Of a stretch of 64,000 bases of DNA, positions 30,963 through 39,156 are shown piece by piece. This stretch comes from Janthinobacterium sp. 1_2014MBL_MicDiv (GTDB lineage: Bacteria > Pseudomonadota > Gammaproteobacteria > Burkholderiales > Burkholderiaceae_D). The position numbers were made by a program, and so were the translations under genes. The stretch spans positions 4,898,001 to 4,962,000 of the forward strand of contig NZ_CP011319.1 of NCBI RefSeq assembly GCF_001865675.1, read 5' to 3'. The notes beneath the pieces are model-generated. The model worked only from the letters and a program-made list of their open reading frames with translations. It did no database searches and was not told the DNA's origin. Each line of letters starts with the position of its first letter. Within the stretch, counting starts at the first letter, position 1.

Positions 30963-32714
30963 ATGAAAGCAATCTTCGAACATATCTATGAACGCGGCAA
31001 AAGCGGCAAAAAGTACGTGCGCCGCCGCATTCCTGCCGCCCTGCGGGCGGCGTATCCCCCAAAAAAGAAACATATCACCCGCAGCCTGGGAACATCGGAC
31101 ATCCGTGAGGCCAAGGTCCGAGTCCACGCAGAATTGGCCAAAATCGATATTGAGTTCGCTCAAGCGCGTGAACGCCTGGAGTTGAGCCGAGCATCCCTTG
31201 CGGCAAAGCGCATTAGCACGCTGAGCGACGATCAGCTTCAGAGCACCGCCAAGTTCTGGGCGCGACAGGTGCTTCTGTCTGACGACAAGCAGCGCGAGGA
31301 TGGACTTGACGACGAAGAGTTTGACGAACTCGGGGAAAAGCTGACCTCTCAGCGCCAGGAATTCGGCCGTATGCTTGCACAGGGAAACACCGCTCCATTT
31401 TTTCCTGCCCTCCAGGGCTTTCTGCATCTGTGCGGGCTTGATTTTGATCCGGACCAAGCCGAGGCTAAACGTGCGTCCTATGCCTTCTTGCGAACCATCG
31501 TAGAAACGTTAGACCTCCAGTTGGCGCGGCAGCGGGGTGAACCGGTACAAACTGATGTCGTCGCACCAACCGTACCCCACCCTCTGCAAGTCATCGCTCC
31601 GGAGCGCGCCCCTACCAGTCCAGATAAGCCAGATTGGGACGCTATCTTCGAAGTTTGGCGAACATACGTGGATAACCGTCCGAAATCTACAGCCATCGCG
31701 GCGCAAACGCCCTGGCGCGATCTGCGGCGGTTCCTGACGTCAAAGGGTCGCAACCTCTCGCCAGCCGAGGTCACGCCGAGGGACATGACCGACTTCGCGG
31801 AAAGCATGCAAGCGCGAGGCCTGGCCGTTGATACGATTAACGAGCGCATCTCCAAAATCAAAGCGATTTACCGGATTGCCGTCGGCAAGCACAAGCTCGA
31901 ATCAAATCCTGCAGAAAACACGCTTGGCTTCAAAGAAAACAGCGTCAAGAAACGACGCAAGAAACGCTTACCGTTTGATGCATCAGACCTGAATCTGATT
32001 TTTGGTTCGGACATTTTTATGCAACACCACCGCTCACGAGGCCAGTCCGGCGAAGCCAGCTACTGGATTCCTCTCTTGATGTTCTACACTGGCGCGCGCC
32101 CGGAAGAAGTGGCAGGTCTCGCGTTGAGCGACCTGCAGCGCGATGACGCCCTGGGATGGTACCTGGTCGTGATCGATAGGCCATCCGACGAAGACAGCGA
32201 TCTTTTCGATGAGCGCGTGCCAGCAAGCCATCGCCGGACGTTGAAAAACGCTCAATCGGAACGACGACTTCCAGTCGCGTCCCAGCTGATCGAACTTGGT
32301 TTGCTTCGCTATGTTGAATGGCTTCGCACCAAGCGGGAAACGATGTTCTTTCCCACTCTCAAAAAAGATTGGCACGAAAAATTATCCGGTTCGTTCTCGA
32401 AGTTCTTCGGCCGTTACGTCCGGGCGCTGGGAATCGAAGACTCACGCAAGGTGCTGTATTCCTTCCGTCATACGATGAAAGACATGCTCGAGACCGCCGG
32501 CATACCTAGCAAGTATCTGCAACGTGTTATGGGACATACAACGGGAGATGGCCCCATTACTGATGGGTACGGGTCAGATTTACCATTCAAACTGATAGCT
32601 GAACATTTCGACAACATCAAGTTTCCGACAATTCCTGCTTTACCATGGCAACCCGGTGGCAGCTCGGTCATGCTGAAGAAAATGGGGACTGTACAAAAGC
32701 ATAGAGAGGGATAG
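30963..32714 (+). CDS. int: Island tyrosine-recombinase integrase
   Basis: The 583-residue protein has the DUF6538-type N-terminus (Tyr-Val-Arg-Arg-Arg-Ile-Pro near residue 20) of large tRNA-targeting integrases, a helical middle part and a catalytic domain. In that domain are Arg379 (Thr-Gly-Ala-Arg-Pro-Glu-Glu), Ser-Phe-Arg502-His503, His525 (Met-Gly-His) and Tyr536. The first box histidine is replaced by Tyr-Ser-Phe, common in this subgroup. It lies 113 bases from tRNA-His and reads inward. It should carry out insertion at the 24-bp core. Confidence 0.92.
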   Translation: MKAIFEHIYERGKSGKKYVRRRIPAALRAAYPPKKKHITRSLGTSDIREAKVRVHAELAKIDIEFAQARERLELSRASLAAKRISTLSDDQLQSTAKFWARQVLLSDDKQREDGLDDEEFDELGEKLTSQRQEFGRMLAQGNTAPFFPALQGFLHLCGLDFDPDQAEAKRASYAFLRTIVETLDLQLARQRGEPVQTDVVAPTVPHPLQVIAPERAPTSPDKPDWDAIFEVWRTYVDNRPKSTAIAAQTPWRDLRRFLTSKGRNLSPAEVTPRDMTDFAESMQARGLAVDTINERISKIKAIYRIAVGKHKLESNPAENTLGFKENSVKKRRKKRLPFDASDLNLIFGSDIFMQHHRSRGQSGEASYWIPLLMFYTGARPEEVAGLALSDLQRDDALGWYLVVIDRPSDEDSDLFDERVPASHRRTLKNAQSERRLPVASQLIELGLLRYVEWLRTKRETMFFPTLKKDWHEKLSGSFSKFFGRYVRALGIEDSRKVLYSFRHTMKDMLETAGIPSKYLQRVMGHTTGDGPITDGYGSDLPFKLIAEHFDNIKFPTIPALPWQPGGSSVMLKKMGTVQKHREG

Positions 32715-32922
32715 CACACAACTTCTTCGACAACCAGGGTGGGCACTGCGCCCCCCCCCTGATGATTTCAATAATAATTTTTTGAAAATATGCAAGAAAG
32801 TGAGGCTAGTTATCAAGAGCGAGAAATTGCAGAGCCCCGCCCCGATTTTACCCATAAAACTTCATTACGCCGCACAAGTCTCCGTGTTCATCTGCGACGC
32901 GCTGAAGGCATGTACTCATTAT

Positions 32923-33537
32923 TCACTCAACATGAGAAGGTCGTACCGTCACGCTTACGCCGCGCTCAGCGATAAAGCAAGGGGCGTGCTCGGCAGCATA
33001 AAGGACAAATGAAGTTCTATGCATTAGGGCACATATTGAACGCCAGCCCATCGTATTTAAATCGCTGACGTCGGGCATTTCCCCCGCTTGCAACATGTGA
33101 TGTTTAAGATTCACGTAATACACCAAGTCCATGCTATGGCGACTGTCGGCGAGGTAATCGTCACCCAGCTCGGCTAAATGAGTGCGGACAAGGTCGCACA
33201 ACTCAGCAGGAGTGATGTCTTGGGGAGTGTACAGCGTTACCAATTCTTGCGGATCGGAGGCATTCTGGGCTTTGGCCAGCTCACGCTTGTATTCGTCATG
33301 TCGCTTCCTGCCCCGATCAAGAATTTCCTTGACCTCAAAACGTGCACTTGAGAATTCAACATCTGGCGGATCAGTATCCGGCGTTCGAATGTCAGCTTCC
33401 TCAAACGGCACATCCAAATTCATCAAGAACTCTTTGCAGACCCAGCGCTCACGCTCGGACTTATACTTGTTGCCGAAATACCTGACGGACTCCTTCAGGG
33501 CCGCCACGCGGTCAGCAATGAACTCCCTATCGTCCAC
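32923..33537 (-). CDS. DUF1780-type putative endonuclease
   Basis: The 204-residue protein resembles DUF1780 (PF08682), whose members have a PD-(D/E)XK fold. Visible are a helical N-terminus with Glu-Arg-Trp-Val-Cys-Lys-Glu-Phe-Leu, then Asp-Pro-Pro-Asp59-Val-Glu-Phe, then Phe-Glu68-Val-Lys70, giving D...ExK. The C-terminal half has a Leu-Val-Tyr-Tyr-Val-Asn segment. DNA cleavage is inferred. It is followed downstream by 200 bases without a gene and preceded by the HEPN-like gene on the same strand (91-bp gap), so the two may form an operon. Confidence 0.75.
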   Translation of the reverse strand: MDDREFIADRVAALKESVRYFGNKYKSERERWVCKEFLMNLDVPFEEADIRTPDTDPPDVEFSSARFEVKEILDRGRKRHDEYKRELAKAQNASDPQELVTLYTPQDITPAELCDLVRTHLAELGDDYLADSRHSMDLVYYVNLKHHMLQAGEMPDVSDLNTMGWRSICALMHRTSFVLYAAEHAPCFIAERGVSVTVRPSHVE

Positions 33538-33628
33538 TCAACTCCTCCGTATCAATCTATTCGTGGACCGGCAACCCAAACGTACCAGTGACCCTTTTCC
33601 CAATTTTTCGCGCCGGATGCCCGCTGAT

Positions 33629-34387
33629 TCAAGACAGAGAGTTGAAGAGGTCATCAACTGAAGCGTCGAGGACATTCCATGAGGTCTTGCAAGTCGCTTG
33701 GTCGAAGTTCGCACGGGTCATTACTGCCTGCCATGGATGCACTACGTTACGGGAGTCCCTCAGAGCATGGCTGAACTTGCTTCGGTCTATTTTCAGCCAG
33801 CCCAGGTCTGCAGCCACATCAATCAGTGTGCTGAGAGTCCAATCATGGATGGCAGGGGTCTTACCAGCCTTGTCACGCGGCGCCTTCTGTGACTGATAGG
33901 CTGCGGATGGAGACAGCTGCGCACGTGCAAGCAGCAAGCCCTCAAGGATGCTTCCCATAAGAATGACAGCACCAGTATGGGCTTCTACATGAGCGCAACG
34001 CTGGGCCTCACGCCACCGTTTCTCCAACTCTTCTTTCAGGCCTGGCACTGTGTTGGTCAGCCGCGTGAAATCAGGTGGCGCATGGATGATTTTCTTCGGT
34101 TTTTCAAACGCACCAGTATTGGCAAACTTAAGCGCGCTCTGAATATACCTGGCAAGCGTTTCCAGGCGAATACGTCGACTGTTAGCCTGGAAGTCGATGT
34201 CATCGTTCATGCTAGCCAGCAGCGTTGATGGAATACCGTCAAGCCCCTCCAACACCATACGGACTTCGCGCACCTTGGCGTCCACGTCACGAAGGCTATT
34301 AAAACGGTCGGTTGCGGCCAAACCATCCGACATAGTTATCTCGGTCAGAATGCCTTGAAGCAGTTTCACCGCTTGCACCTTGTCCAT
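33629..34387 (-). CDS. HEPN-like protein of unknown function
   Basis: The 252-residue protein is mainly helical. Near the C-terminus it has Leu-Arg-Asp-Ser-Arg213-Asn-Val-Val-His217-Pro-Trp, the Arg-Asn-x-x-His-Pro signature common in HEPN-type RNases and related abortive-infection proteins. A second helix pair with Gly-Ala-Val-Ile-Leu-Met-Gly-Ser-Ile-Leu-Glu-Gly-Leu-Leu (about 139-152) is typical of the fold core. I cannot name a narrower family. Its position upstream of the DUF1780 gene suggests joint action. RNA cleavage is a hypothesis. Confidence 0.65.
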   Translation of the reverse strand: MDKVQAVKLLQGILTEITMSDGLAATDRFNSLRDVDAKVREVRMVLEGLDGIPSTLLASMNDDIDFQANSRRIRLETLARYIQSALKFANTGAFEKPKKIIHAPPDFTRLTNTVPGLKEELEKRWREAQRCAHVEAHTGAVILMGSILEGLLLARAQLSPSAAYQSQKAPRDKAGKTPAIHDWTLSTLIDVAADLGWLKIDRSKFSHALRDSRNVVHPWQAVMTRANFDQATCKTSWNVLDASVDDLFNSLS

Positions 34388-34617
34388 TCTCGCTCGCTGA
34401 AGTTATTGTTTATCTATCCAGTGTACCACCATAAGTTTGCTGCAAACACATCGCAAAAGCCCATTGAAAGGTGCCCTGCCAAAGGAAAGCTTGTTTGCAA
34501 GAGCGAGCATCTAAATAGCCTCGAAAATGGCAAGTGAATGCCTTCAAGATTGCACATATCCACACACCATCTGGCGCGGCACATTTCTTCGGAACGCCAA
34601 CTACTCGCGTTGGGGGA

Positions 34618-35045
34618 GCCGCTTTGCCCTCTCTGACCGCAAGCCGGGAGCGCAGCGGACAGGCGGCCAGAGAGGGCGAAGCGGGGGCGGCAGCCCCGGT
34701 CCAGGCGGCAGCCTAGTGGGGGAGCCGTCGAGTTTTTTGCCGCAAGCCGGAGCCGCAGGCGACAGGCGGCAAAAAAGCTCGATGGGGGCAAAGCCCCGCC
34801 TCCCGACCCGGTACGGGGGCGGGCAAGGTGTTTTTGCTGCACCGTAAGGTGCAGGCCGAGCACAGCTCGGAGCCGAGGCCCGCAGGGGCGAGTGCCGAAA
34901 ACGCCTTGCCCGCCCGCGAAGCGGTCCCCGCAGGGGAGGCCGGAGGCCGCGGGAGGCGCCCCAAGTCCCCCGTAGGGGGACGCTGGAGTCCGACACGCAG
35001 TGCGGACGTGAAGGCAAGCCCGGCAAGGAGTTTTGCTTGCAAAAC
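34618..35045. other. Hairpin-dense GC-rich element, possible structured RNA or transfer origin
   Basis: At least ten strong hairpins lie back to back. The three long ones pair 34620-34635 with 34668-34683, 34728-34742 with 34767-34782, and 34817-34836 with 34896-34915. Small perfect ones include 34684-34697, 34785-34797, 34838-34853, 34856-34870, 34925-34937, 34966-34980, 34988-35007 and 35030-35045. The loops of the first two long hairpins carry related sequences (both start CCGCAAGCCGG and end ACAGGCGG). Such density is not expected by chance and points to selection on structure. Whether it acts as RNA or DNA is unknown. Confidence 0.7.
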
Positions 35046-35090
35046 GACCCAGGGTGCGCAGGCTCTCCGACCTCAGGAGGAGCGCCGTAG

Positions 35091-35130
35091 TGCTGTTGTT
35101 TATTGCGGCCCTTTGCAATAAACAACAGCA
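35091..35130. repeat. Perfect 16-bp inverted repeat before the relaxation-like gene
   Basis: TGCTGTTGTTTATTGC (35091-35106) and its exact complement (35115-35130) are separated by eight bases. The gene starts 25 bases later, with a TATACT at 35146-35151 as a possible -10. This could be an operator for autoregulation or a nicking-type site for the adjacent protein. There is no T-run, so a terminator is unlikely. Confidence 0.85.
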
Positions 35131-35155
35131 TAAACACTCCGCGCCTATACTGTAC

Positions 35156-36157
35156 ATGACTACTCCACATGAACAGCGGCGGCTGAACGACGCAAATGGG
35201 CTTCTCTTCGTATATCAGTTCGGGTGGCTGCGTACTGCAGAACTGGGCAAACTTTTGTGGCCTGATAGCCCTGCCAGTCGGCAGTCGGCAGACCGCTTGG
35301 CGAGGGCTTGGATTGAACGCCAACTTGTCATCGTCCGCAAACTTCCAGACGGAGCCGGACGAGCTCTCGTTCTGGCTACCGCTGGAGTACGCCTTTTAGC
35401 CGAAAACAATATTGCAGCGGGGATCGGGAAAGACATCGGCCGCCACACTGCCGATGGCTGGTTGCCACCTGCTTCGTGGCGTCACGATCTCATCGCACAC
35501 GGCGCACTGTGCGAGCTTCATAGGCTTGGCTACCAAGTATATCCAGAGATGGAACTGCGCCGCCACGCCGGCAATCATCCAAAAATTCCCGATGGATTCG
35601 CAGTCAAAGGCGGTGAAGGAATCTGGCTGGAAGTCGAGCACGCACGTAAGTCAGGCAAAGAAATGCGCCGTCTCGCAGATGCTCTAAGCATCGCCGCTGA
35701 CGGCCAGGCCGCATCCATCGCCGGACTCAAGCCAAATGCTGCAATGGTGGCATTTCTTCCTTCAGCAGTTGATGAGCGTGGACATATTTTAAGCCATCAA
35801 ACAAGAGTGCGTAATGCCATCCAAGCCGTAGCCAAAAACGACCTGAGCATCTACTGGGCTAAATGCACTCTAATCGGAAGCGCTGGAGTGGGCAAAGTCG
35901 ACATCCAGCAAGAACGGATAGGCGCTGACTATACAAACCGCATTTTGAAGATTCTGGATGCCCGGGGATGGCATGAAAACCAAGATGGGGATGGCGTGTA
36001 TTCGACCTACAATAAGCATATCACCTACGTTTGGGAGGATGAACATGGCTGGTGTTATTCAGTAGACACTATCGACGGAAAGCCTATCGAAGCAAATCGT
36101 GCGGATAACATAACCTCGGCCAAACGGGCGGCAGCTTCTGTGCTTGCACAGCTGTGA
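35156..36157 (+). CDS. Replication-relaxation-like protein with nuclease-type core
   Basis: The 333-residue protein resembles the replication-relaxation family (PF13814) of plasmids and integrative elements. An N-terminal winged-helix part (about 10-80) is followed by Trp-Arg-His-Asp111, then Glu-Met-Glu-Leu-Arg-Arg (131-136), Ile-Pro-Asp146-Gly and Trp-Leu-Glu159-Val-Glu161-His-Ala-Arg-Lys165-Ser. The last three form a D...ExE/K pattern like restriction-type nucleases. The C-terminal 110 residues are unassigned. It starts right after the hairpin region, so that region may be its target. Name by similarity of pattern only. Confidence 0.72.
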   Translation: MTTPHEQRRLNDANGLLFVYQFGWLRTAELGKLLWPDSPASRQSADRLARAWIERQLVIVRKLPDGAGRALVLATAGVRLLAENNIAAGIGKDIGRHTADGWLPPASWRHDLIAHGALCELHRLGYQVYPEMELRRHAGNHPKIPDGFAVKGGEGIWLEVEHARKSGKEMRRLADALSIAADGQAASIAGLKPNAAMVAFLPSAVDERGHILSHQTRVRNAIQAVAKNDLSIYWAKCTLIGSAGVGKVDIQQERIGADYTNRILKILDARGWHENQDGDGVYSTYNKHITYVWEDEHGWCYSVDTIDGKPIEANRADNITSAKRAAASVLAQL

Positions 36158-36204
36158 ATCACTATCACCACGCCCATCGGATTCGCGACTTGGCACGGCA
36201 TTGA

Positions 36205-37044
36205 TCACTCGGTGCCGAACCCACCAAAGTCTGGTGTGAAGTCACCAAACCCAGGTGTGCTGAAATCTGCTCCAGTGTTGGTAAGGTGTGTATCGACAGC
36301 GTACTCGTAATGTATGTCGTAGAACATGTCATCAACGCCGCTCGTGCCGAATACATTGCCATGAACATCAAGGGCACCATCGATCATCGGCAGACCCGTT
36401 GCCGGGTTGATGACTGGCACCGCGTCGTAGGTTGCAGCGACGGCAGAGAGAGCAGCTCCGGCGCCAACCGCAGCCGCTACGTTATACTGAGTTTGTACGT
36501 TGCCGTTTGCTGGAGCAGCGTCTTTCCTCGCACCTGCCTTGCGAGCACGTTCTTCAGCCTGGTCACTCTCGTAGATTCGGTTTTCAATAGCGACCCACAG
36601 TTTCAAGTCTTGACACATCTTGAGCACCAAAGCCATCGTCACTTCCTCTGGGCGAAGGTCAAATTCGTTGCACATGAAAATCGTGAAAGCAAAGCGCCCA
36701 CCGTCACGTATGTGCATTTTCATGCCTTGGGCACGAATCGCACGCATGAGCATCTTGTTAAACAAAGCCATCACGGGCAGTGCTACAAGAAAAACAACGA
36801 ATGCGCCGGTGAAGCCTAATTTGATGAAAGCGATGGCCACAAGGACCAGCGGCAGGAACACCGCAAGTTGACGCACCTCTTCGAAGACGACGCGGTCCGT
36901 TGGACGCGTAGGTACTGGAGTCGTATTCCAGTAAGAAAGGTCTTGGCGCGCGCTTGTCAGGAGGTCTGCTGCAAGGCGAAGGTAAGTACCAGCCACCACC
37001 TCCGTACGAGGATCACGATGGCCAAAAGGTAGTGTCGTATTCAT
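36205..37044 (-). CDS. Island membrane protein of unknown function
   Basis: The 279-residue protein has a polar N-terminus, two closely spaced membrane helices (about 58-77 and 79-97), a cytoplasm-like part with a Cys-Asn-Glu-Phe-Asp-Leu-Arg-Pro segment near 128, and a Gly/Asp/Phe-rich C-terminus. It is the last of three leftward genes between 36205 and 38203 that all encode membrane or exported proteins. No family recognised. Confidence 0.65.
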   Translation of the reverse strand: MNTTLPFGHRDPRTEVVAGTYLRLAADLLTSARQDLSYWNTTPVPTRPTDRVVFEEVRQLAVFLPLVLVAIAFIKLGFTGAFVVFLVALPVMALFNKMLMRAIRAQGMKMHIRDGGRFAFTIFMCNEFDLRPEEVTMALVLKMCQDLKLWVAIENRIYESDQAEERARKAGARKDAAPANGNVQTQYNVAAAVGAGAALSAVAATYDAVPVINPATGLPMIDGALDVHGNVFGTSGVDDMFYDIHYEYAVDTHLTNTGADFSTPGFGDFTPDFGGFGTE

Positions 37045-37228
37045 GATGCAGGTCTCAATTCTTACTTAGCAGGATATTGAAAAAGAAAACTCTTCTAATA
37101 GCGAGCCGAAAAGCCCGACACAGGCGTAGCACGCATCACGCAAAAAATTCAAGAAGAAGAAGATCGGTATTGCAAAAAAAATAAAACCTCAATCCACATT
37201 TGAGAACTCACCACCATGCAGTAACTTA

Positions 37229-37525
37229 TTAAAAGCTTGTCAATACTGCGAAGACAGCTGTGATACCGGTACCTGCAAGGATTGCTACAACCGCCATGCC
37301 GAAAGCAACGTCTAACGTTAAAGCATCCATAAAATACATAAACACCATCATAAACACCCATCCGAAAGTCGCTAACCCGAATCCGGCGGGACAGCACGCC
37401 AGAAAACGGATCAGCAAACTGACTTCCAAGTCCCAGCACATCCGGAATGGTGACAAGAAAAAGCTATACACACGTCGATTCAGCGGCGTCTTAAATTGCG
37501 ATATTGGCAATTCTCTCATCTTCAT
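37229..37525 (-). CDS. Small island membrane protein
   Basis: The 98-residue protein has a basic N-terminus (Lys-Thr-Pro-Leu-Asn-Arg-Arg-Val-Tyr) and two or three hydrophobic helices covering residues 33-96. An AGAGGA ribosome site nine bases before the ATG supports the start. The basic-then-two-helix layout recalls small inner-membrane components of conjugation channels, but that is only a resemblance. Confidence 0.6.
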   Translation of the reverse strand: MKMRELPISQFKTPLNRRVYSFFLSPFRMCWDLEVSLLIRFLACCPAGFGLATFGWVFMMVFMYFMDALTLDVAFGMAVVAILAGTGITAVFAVLTSF

Positions 37526-37636
37526 AACGTATTGTTCCTCTATCGATTTTTTCTATGCGCCGCATGAATTTTTCAGATTGCCATGTCCATATGCCTCGCT
37601 GAGTCCATGCTGAAATGACTGTCTGCAAATATGAGA

Positions 37637-38203
37637 TTATTGCCCAACCAGGCCCGGCAAGCCGGGCAATGCCTTCCTCAATTCAGGAAGTGACGCTCCG
37701 ATAAAACTTCCAGCTTTCTTGTCTGTTTTTGCCAGTAGAACCATGCGTTCGATGACCTGCGGCATCCATAACGGCATCTTGTCTGGTGGCGTTTCCAGCA
37801 TGTCGCCGGCCTGGAAAAACGTGTGCATGTCCACTTGACGATTACCAAAAAACGGTTTGCGAGTCGTTGGCGTGCCTGCGCGAAGGATCGCCTCAGCCTC
37901 CTTACCTGCGCAGATTTTGCGGCTCACGACAACGACGTAGCCGGCGATCTTGTCGGGTTCTGGCGGTAGGATTACGACTTCATCGCTGCGACGAACCTCT
38001 TCCGGCCAAGTTCGTGTATAGGGGACTAACACGCCGGCATACGAACACTTTCCATTGCCATCCTCACGCCAATACTCACGGTGCAGCCTGAGCTCTACAA
38101 AAGCATCTTTTTCGAGTGGTACGGCCGTTTCGCCGGTCGGGTACAGCGTGATGCTTGAAATCAAGATGGCGGCCAAGTAAACCACATTCAGAATGTCTAA
38201 CAC
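37637..38203 (-). CDS. Island exported or membrane-anchored protein
   Basis: Starting with a GTG at 38203 (GGGA eight bases before), the 188-residue protein has one N-terminal hydrophobic segment (about 3-20) and then a polar domain with Tyr-Trp-Arg-Glu-Asp, Cys53 and Cys97. Signal peptide or anchor cannot be told apart. It is the first gene of the leftward membrane-protein group. Unknown family; possibly part of a transfer or surface apparatus. Confidence 0.6.
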   Translation of the reverse strand: MLDILNVVYLAAILISSITLYPTGETAVPLEKDAFVELRLHREYWREDGNGKCSYAGVLVPYTRTWPEEVRRSDEVVILPPEPDKIAGYVVVVSRKICAGKEAEAILRAGTPTTRKPFFGNRQVDMHTFFQAGDMLETPPDKMPLWMPQVIERMVLLAKTDKKAGSFIGASLPELRKALPGLPGLVGQ

Positions 38204-38367
38204 TTTTATCCCGAATTCATGCGGAAGGCTTGCAAGCCTTCCGGTCAGTACTCATCCAAAAATAACTCTTTCAGTTTCCATAAGGAAATATATATGAAAA
38301 TTCTCAAAATGTCACTCATAGTTTTCAAATAGTCTCTTGTCGTTGGTGGACTGCAATAGCTCATAAG

Positions 38368-38646
38368 ATGAAGCTTGCAGTCATGAAAAAACCAAATCAA
38401 CCACATCTGTCCGCACGTGAAATATTCGGGAAAAATCTGCGGAGGACCCGCCGCCTAAAAGAAGTAACACAGGAAGAATTAGCGTTGCGTGCCGATCTCA
38501 GTCGGACTTATGTGAGCGAAGTGGAACGTGGCGCCAGGAACATATCTATCGACAACATGTTTCGCCTGGCAGAGGCACTGGGCGTCCCACTACGTGACTT
38601 GGTTGACCCTACACTGTTTGATGTCTTGAATGACCTATCTGAATAA
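38368..38646 (+). CDS. XRE-family transcriptional regulator
   Basis: The 92-residue protein is one helix-turn-helix domain: Phe-Gly-Lys-Asn-Leu-Arg-Arg-Thr-Arg, then Thr-Gln-Glu-Glu-Leu-Ala-Leu-Arg-Ala-Asp-Leu-Ser-Arg-Thr-Tyr-Val-Ser-Glu-Val-Glu-Arg-Gly (split across residues 34-56), ending in Asp-Leu-Val-Asp. An in-frame ATG at 38383 is an alternative start. It diverges from the membrane-protein group at left; a TGAAAA...TTTTCA dyad (about 38293-38327) lies between and may be its operator. Confidence 0.82.
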   Translation: MKLAVMKKPNQPHLSAREIFGKNLRRTRRLKEVTQEELALRADLSRTYVSEVERGARNISIDNMFRLAEALGVPLRDLVDPTLFDVLNDLSE

Positions 38647-38651
38647 CGCAC

Positions 38652-38844
38652 ATGTCGGGCGAGCGCCCGGTCATCGATTACACCGGTCATGCCATTGGCA
38701 TACTCAGTAACGGCAGCGGCGAAGTCCACAGCGCCCAGATGCTAGCGGCCGTGATATGCGCGTCCAACGACTTGATCCTTGGCGGGTACACTGCATATGG
38801 TGCCCGACAACCTGCGCAGCGGCGTCTTGAAGGCCTTACGCTGA
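38652..38844 (+). pseudogene. IS21-family istA transposase remnant
   Basis: One frame reads Val-Ile-Asp-Tyr-Thr-Gly-His-Ala, then Gly-Glu-Val-His-Ser-Ala-Gln-Met-Leu-Ala-Ala-Val and Ala-Ser-Asn. After a deletion of about 25 codons and a frameshift, Met-Val-Pro-Asp-Asn-Leu-Arg-Ser-Gly-Val-Leu-Lys-Ala follows. Both blocks are the core of IS21 IstA, flanking the catalytic domain's Asp residues. No istB or terminal repeats are visible. A fossil of an old insertion. Confidence 0.75.
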
Positions 38845-38873
38845 GAACCAGACATCAATCCAACTTGCACGAC

Positions 38874-39156
38874 CTAGCCGTGCCAACGCGGCACGTAGCC
38901 TCGCTGATCGGCCTGTTCAATGAACCAATCGTTGAACGCGGGAATCGCCGTGGTGAACAGTTTTTGCATGGGCCTGGGCGCTCACTGTGTGAACCAGTTA
39001 TGCGTGCTGGCGCAGATAACCGCAGAACTCTCCGAGGTCGGTTTGCAGGCAATTGCGCATACCGGTGAGCATGAGCACCACCAGGGCAGGCAACGGCAAT
39101 TTTCGCCTTCGCTGAAACGCTGCAGGGTACTCAGGATGACGCGCGCTGTCACGAAA
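38874..39156 (-). pseudogene. IS4-family transposase N-terminal remnant
   Basis: On the minus strand, 39156-38998 reads Phe-Arg-Asp-Ser-Ala-Arg-His-Pro, Arg-Arg-Lys-Leu-Pro-Leu-Pro-Ala-Leu-Val-Val-Leu-Met-Leu and Leu-Gly-Glu-Phe-Cys-Gly to a stop. After a frameshift, 38969-38874 reads Lys-Leu-Phe-Thr-Thr-Ala-Ile-Pro-Ala-Phe-Asn-Asp-Trp-Phe and Val-Pro-Arg-Trp-His-Gly. This is the N-terminal region of IS4-type transposases. The catalytic part is absent; the fragment runs into the istA remnant, so one insertion probably interrupted the other. Confidence 0.72.

Larger units (their letters stand above)
34388..35155 (+). other. Long non-coding region between divergent island genes
   Basis: This 768-bp gap separates the leftward HEPN-like gene from the rightward replication-relaxation-like gene. 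The left 200 bases are ordinary, with no clear signal. From about 34610 to 35130 the sequence is very GC-rich and dense in hairpins (separate entry). Open frames cross it on both strands but have biased, low-complexity translations (Pro/Arg/Gly-rich) and no start signals, so I do not call genes. Confidence 0.7.

Noticed and set aside
34601..35323. Minus-strand frame of 240 codons across the hairpin-dense region
   Set aside because: The translation is Pro/Arg/Ala-rich with no recognisable domain, and its right part overlaps the start of the relaxation-like gene. The inverted repeats themselves create open frames on both strands.
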